Part shown: positions 19,736 to 20,556 of the stretch, piece after piece
How the letters are laid out: every line of letters begins with the position of its first letter
Position numbering within the stretch: the stretch's first letter is position 1
NCBI GenBank assembly: GCA_015680685.1
Contig: MNCI01004556.1
Span: 28,699-49,254, forward strand
Reading direction: 5' to 3'
Origin: Gnetum montanum
Lineage: Eukaryota; Streptophyta; Gnetopsida; Gnetales; Gnetaceae
DNA: 20,556 nucleotides
The notes under the pieces: model-generated
Database searches by the model: none
The model's input: only the letters and a program-made list of their open reading frames with translations
What the model was told of the DNA's origin: nothing
Program-made: the position numbers and the translations under genes

Positions 19736-20556
19736 GGGCCAGTACCTGGAGGCAGCATTGAGGCCCACTCCTGGGCTGAGGACACCCTACACCTCCGGGT
19801 CACCCAAGCCCCACTCGAGGGGGTCCAAACCATGCAGCGGAGCCGCTTTGTTTCCCGGGGCGCCTGTATGCGGCTGGACCTAATCCAGCGGTGGGCCCAG
19901 GAGTAGTGGAAGGTGGGGGAAGTAGGGGTCTGCAGCTTGTCCGCGACCTACTTCTGTTTATTTTTCCATCTCGATAGACTAGGGATTCGGTACTGTTGGG
20001 AGGCCTGTGGTTTTACAGGCCAAGGGGTTTGGCTTTGACCCCATGGCGTCTTGGGGCCCATCGTGAGGCCGCCTTGTTTACCCGAGCCCCGGTTTGGATG
20101 CGGGTTTTCAGGATCCCTTGGGAACTCTGAAACTTGGATTTCCTGCAGAAAATCGCGGGATTCTTCAGCGAATTCATCACCTTCGACCGGGTCATGCAGT
20201 CAATGGAGCGCATGGGCTTTGTCCGTTTCTGTGTCTGGCGCTGGCTGGCGGAGAAAGACTTCATTCGGGAGGTCGTCTTGGAACTCCCCAAGGGGGGGAG
20301 GAAAAACTCCAGGTTGAATTCGAAAACCTAGAAGCGGTGACAAGGCCCAGATGCAGAGCTGGGGCCTAGGGGAGCAAAACAACCAGCTGCGCACACTGCG
20401 GGAAACCCGACCATCAAGAAGCGGACTGTCGAGTGCAGGGAGCAAGGCCTCAGAGACCAAGGGACCAAGCCAGACAAATGTTCGAGGGGGGCGCATGGGT
20501 CACAATGGGCTGCAAAGGCCAGATGCACCCGAACTCTAACAGATTGCCCCTCCCAA

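Larger units (their letters stand above)
19510..20556 (+). pseudogene. Plant LINE ORF1-like remnant: Q-rich start, DUF4283-like domain, CCHC knuckle
   Basis: GC-rich block whose coding thread switches frame at least three times. First, a Gln/Glu-rich stretch (19530-19665). Then a DUF4283-like region: SRFVSRGACMRLDLIQRWAQ, a TAG at 19904-19906, WKVGEVGVCSLSATYFCLFF. Near 20020-20030 the frame shifts to LTPWRLG, then VWMRVFRIPWEL, a TGA at 20128-20130 where relatives have Trp, FLQKIAGFFSEFITFDRVMQ, FVRFCV and REVVLELPKGG. At the G run near 20290 it shifts again to EEKLQVEFENLEA, a TAG at 20367, and a CCHC knuckle CAHCGKPDHQEADC (20388-20429; C-x2-C-x4-H-x4-C). DUF4283 followed by CCHC is the layout of plant L1-type LINE ORF1, an RNA-binding protein. 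Endonuclease and RT would lie past the right edge. Confidence 0.75.

Noticed and set aside
1-20556. A novel defence, CRISPR, RNA-gene or biosynthetic system
   Set aside because: I looked on both strands for arrays, tRNA-like folds and gene clusters and found none. The content is one housekeeping gene, retroelement remnants and two unidentified coding fragments.

Overview
This is nuclear DNA of a vascular plant with a large, repeat-rich, AT-rich genome. The evidence is a spliced plant-type mitochondrial cysteine desulfurase gene (NFS1) set among decayed Ty3/gypsy LTR retrotransposons and a LINE-type ORF1 remnant. The heavy retroelement decay and low background GC would fit a gymnosperm, but that is inference; no single marker fixes the species.

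Layout. 1-304 is the terminal part of an LTR that abuts, without a visible primer-binding site, gag or protease, a decayed + strand Athila/Tat-like pol (RT, RNase H, integrase) at about 305-2570. A long 3' spacer follows to about 4483, with a small membrane-segment reading frame at 2986-3186. A polypurine tract and a complete 839-bp LTR (4484-5322, ends TGATGA/TCATCA) close the element. 5323-6558 has no gene but holds repeated short motifs and a TATA-like box that resemble LTR control DNA. 6559-9732 (minus) is a second Ty3/gypsy element with gag, zinc knuckle, protease and RT, truncated before RNase H and integrase. Its 5' flank (about 9811-10500) lies back to back with the NFS1 promoter.

NFS1 (+) is the only clearly intact gene: exon 1 10819-11918 (very GC-rich), intron 11919-13786, exon 2 13787-14114 (AT-rich), 475 aa. 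It supplies persulfide sulfur for mitochondrial Fe-S cluster assembly. All catalytic residues are present, split between the two exons.

14452-18900 is AT-rich. It holds a decayed, unidentified + strand coding stretch (about 16585-17721) and a third Ty3/gypsy RT remnant on the minus strand (about 17680-18480), neither visible as a long ORF. 18945-19178 (minus) looks like the last exon of an unidentified gene with a good 3' splice site. From about 19510 to the right edge the DNA becomes GC-rich and encodes, through several frames, a plant LINE ORF1-like protein (glutamine-rich start, DUF4283-like domain, CCHC knuckle) that runs off the window. I found no tRNA, rRNA, CRISPR or defence-type system.
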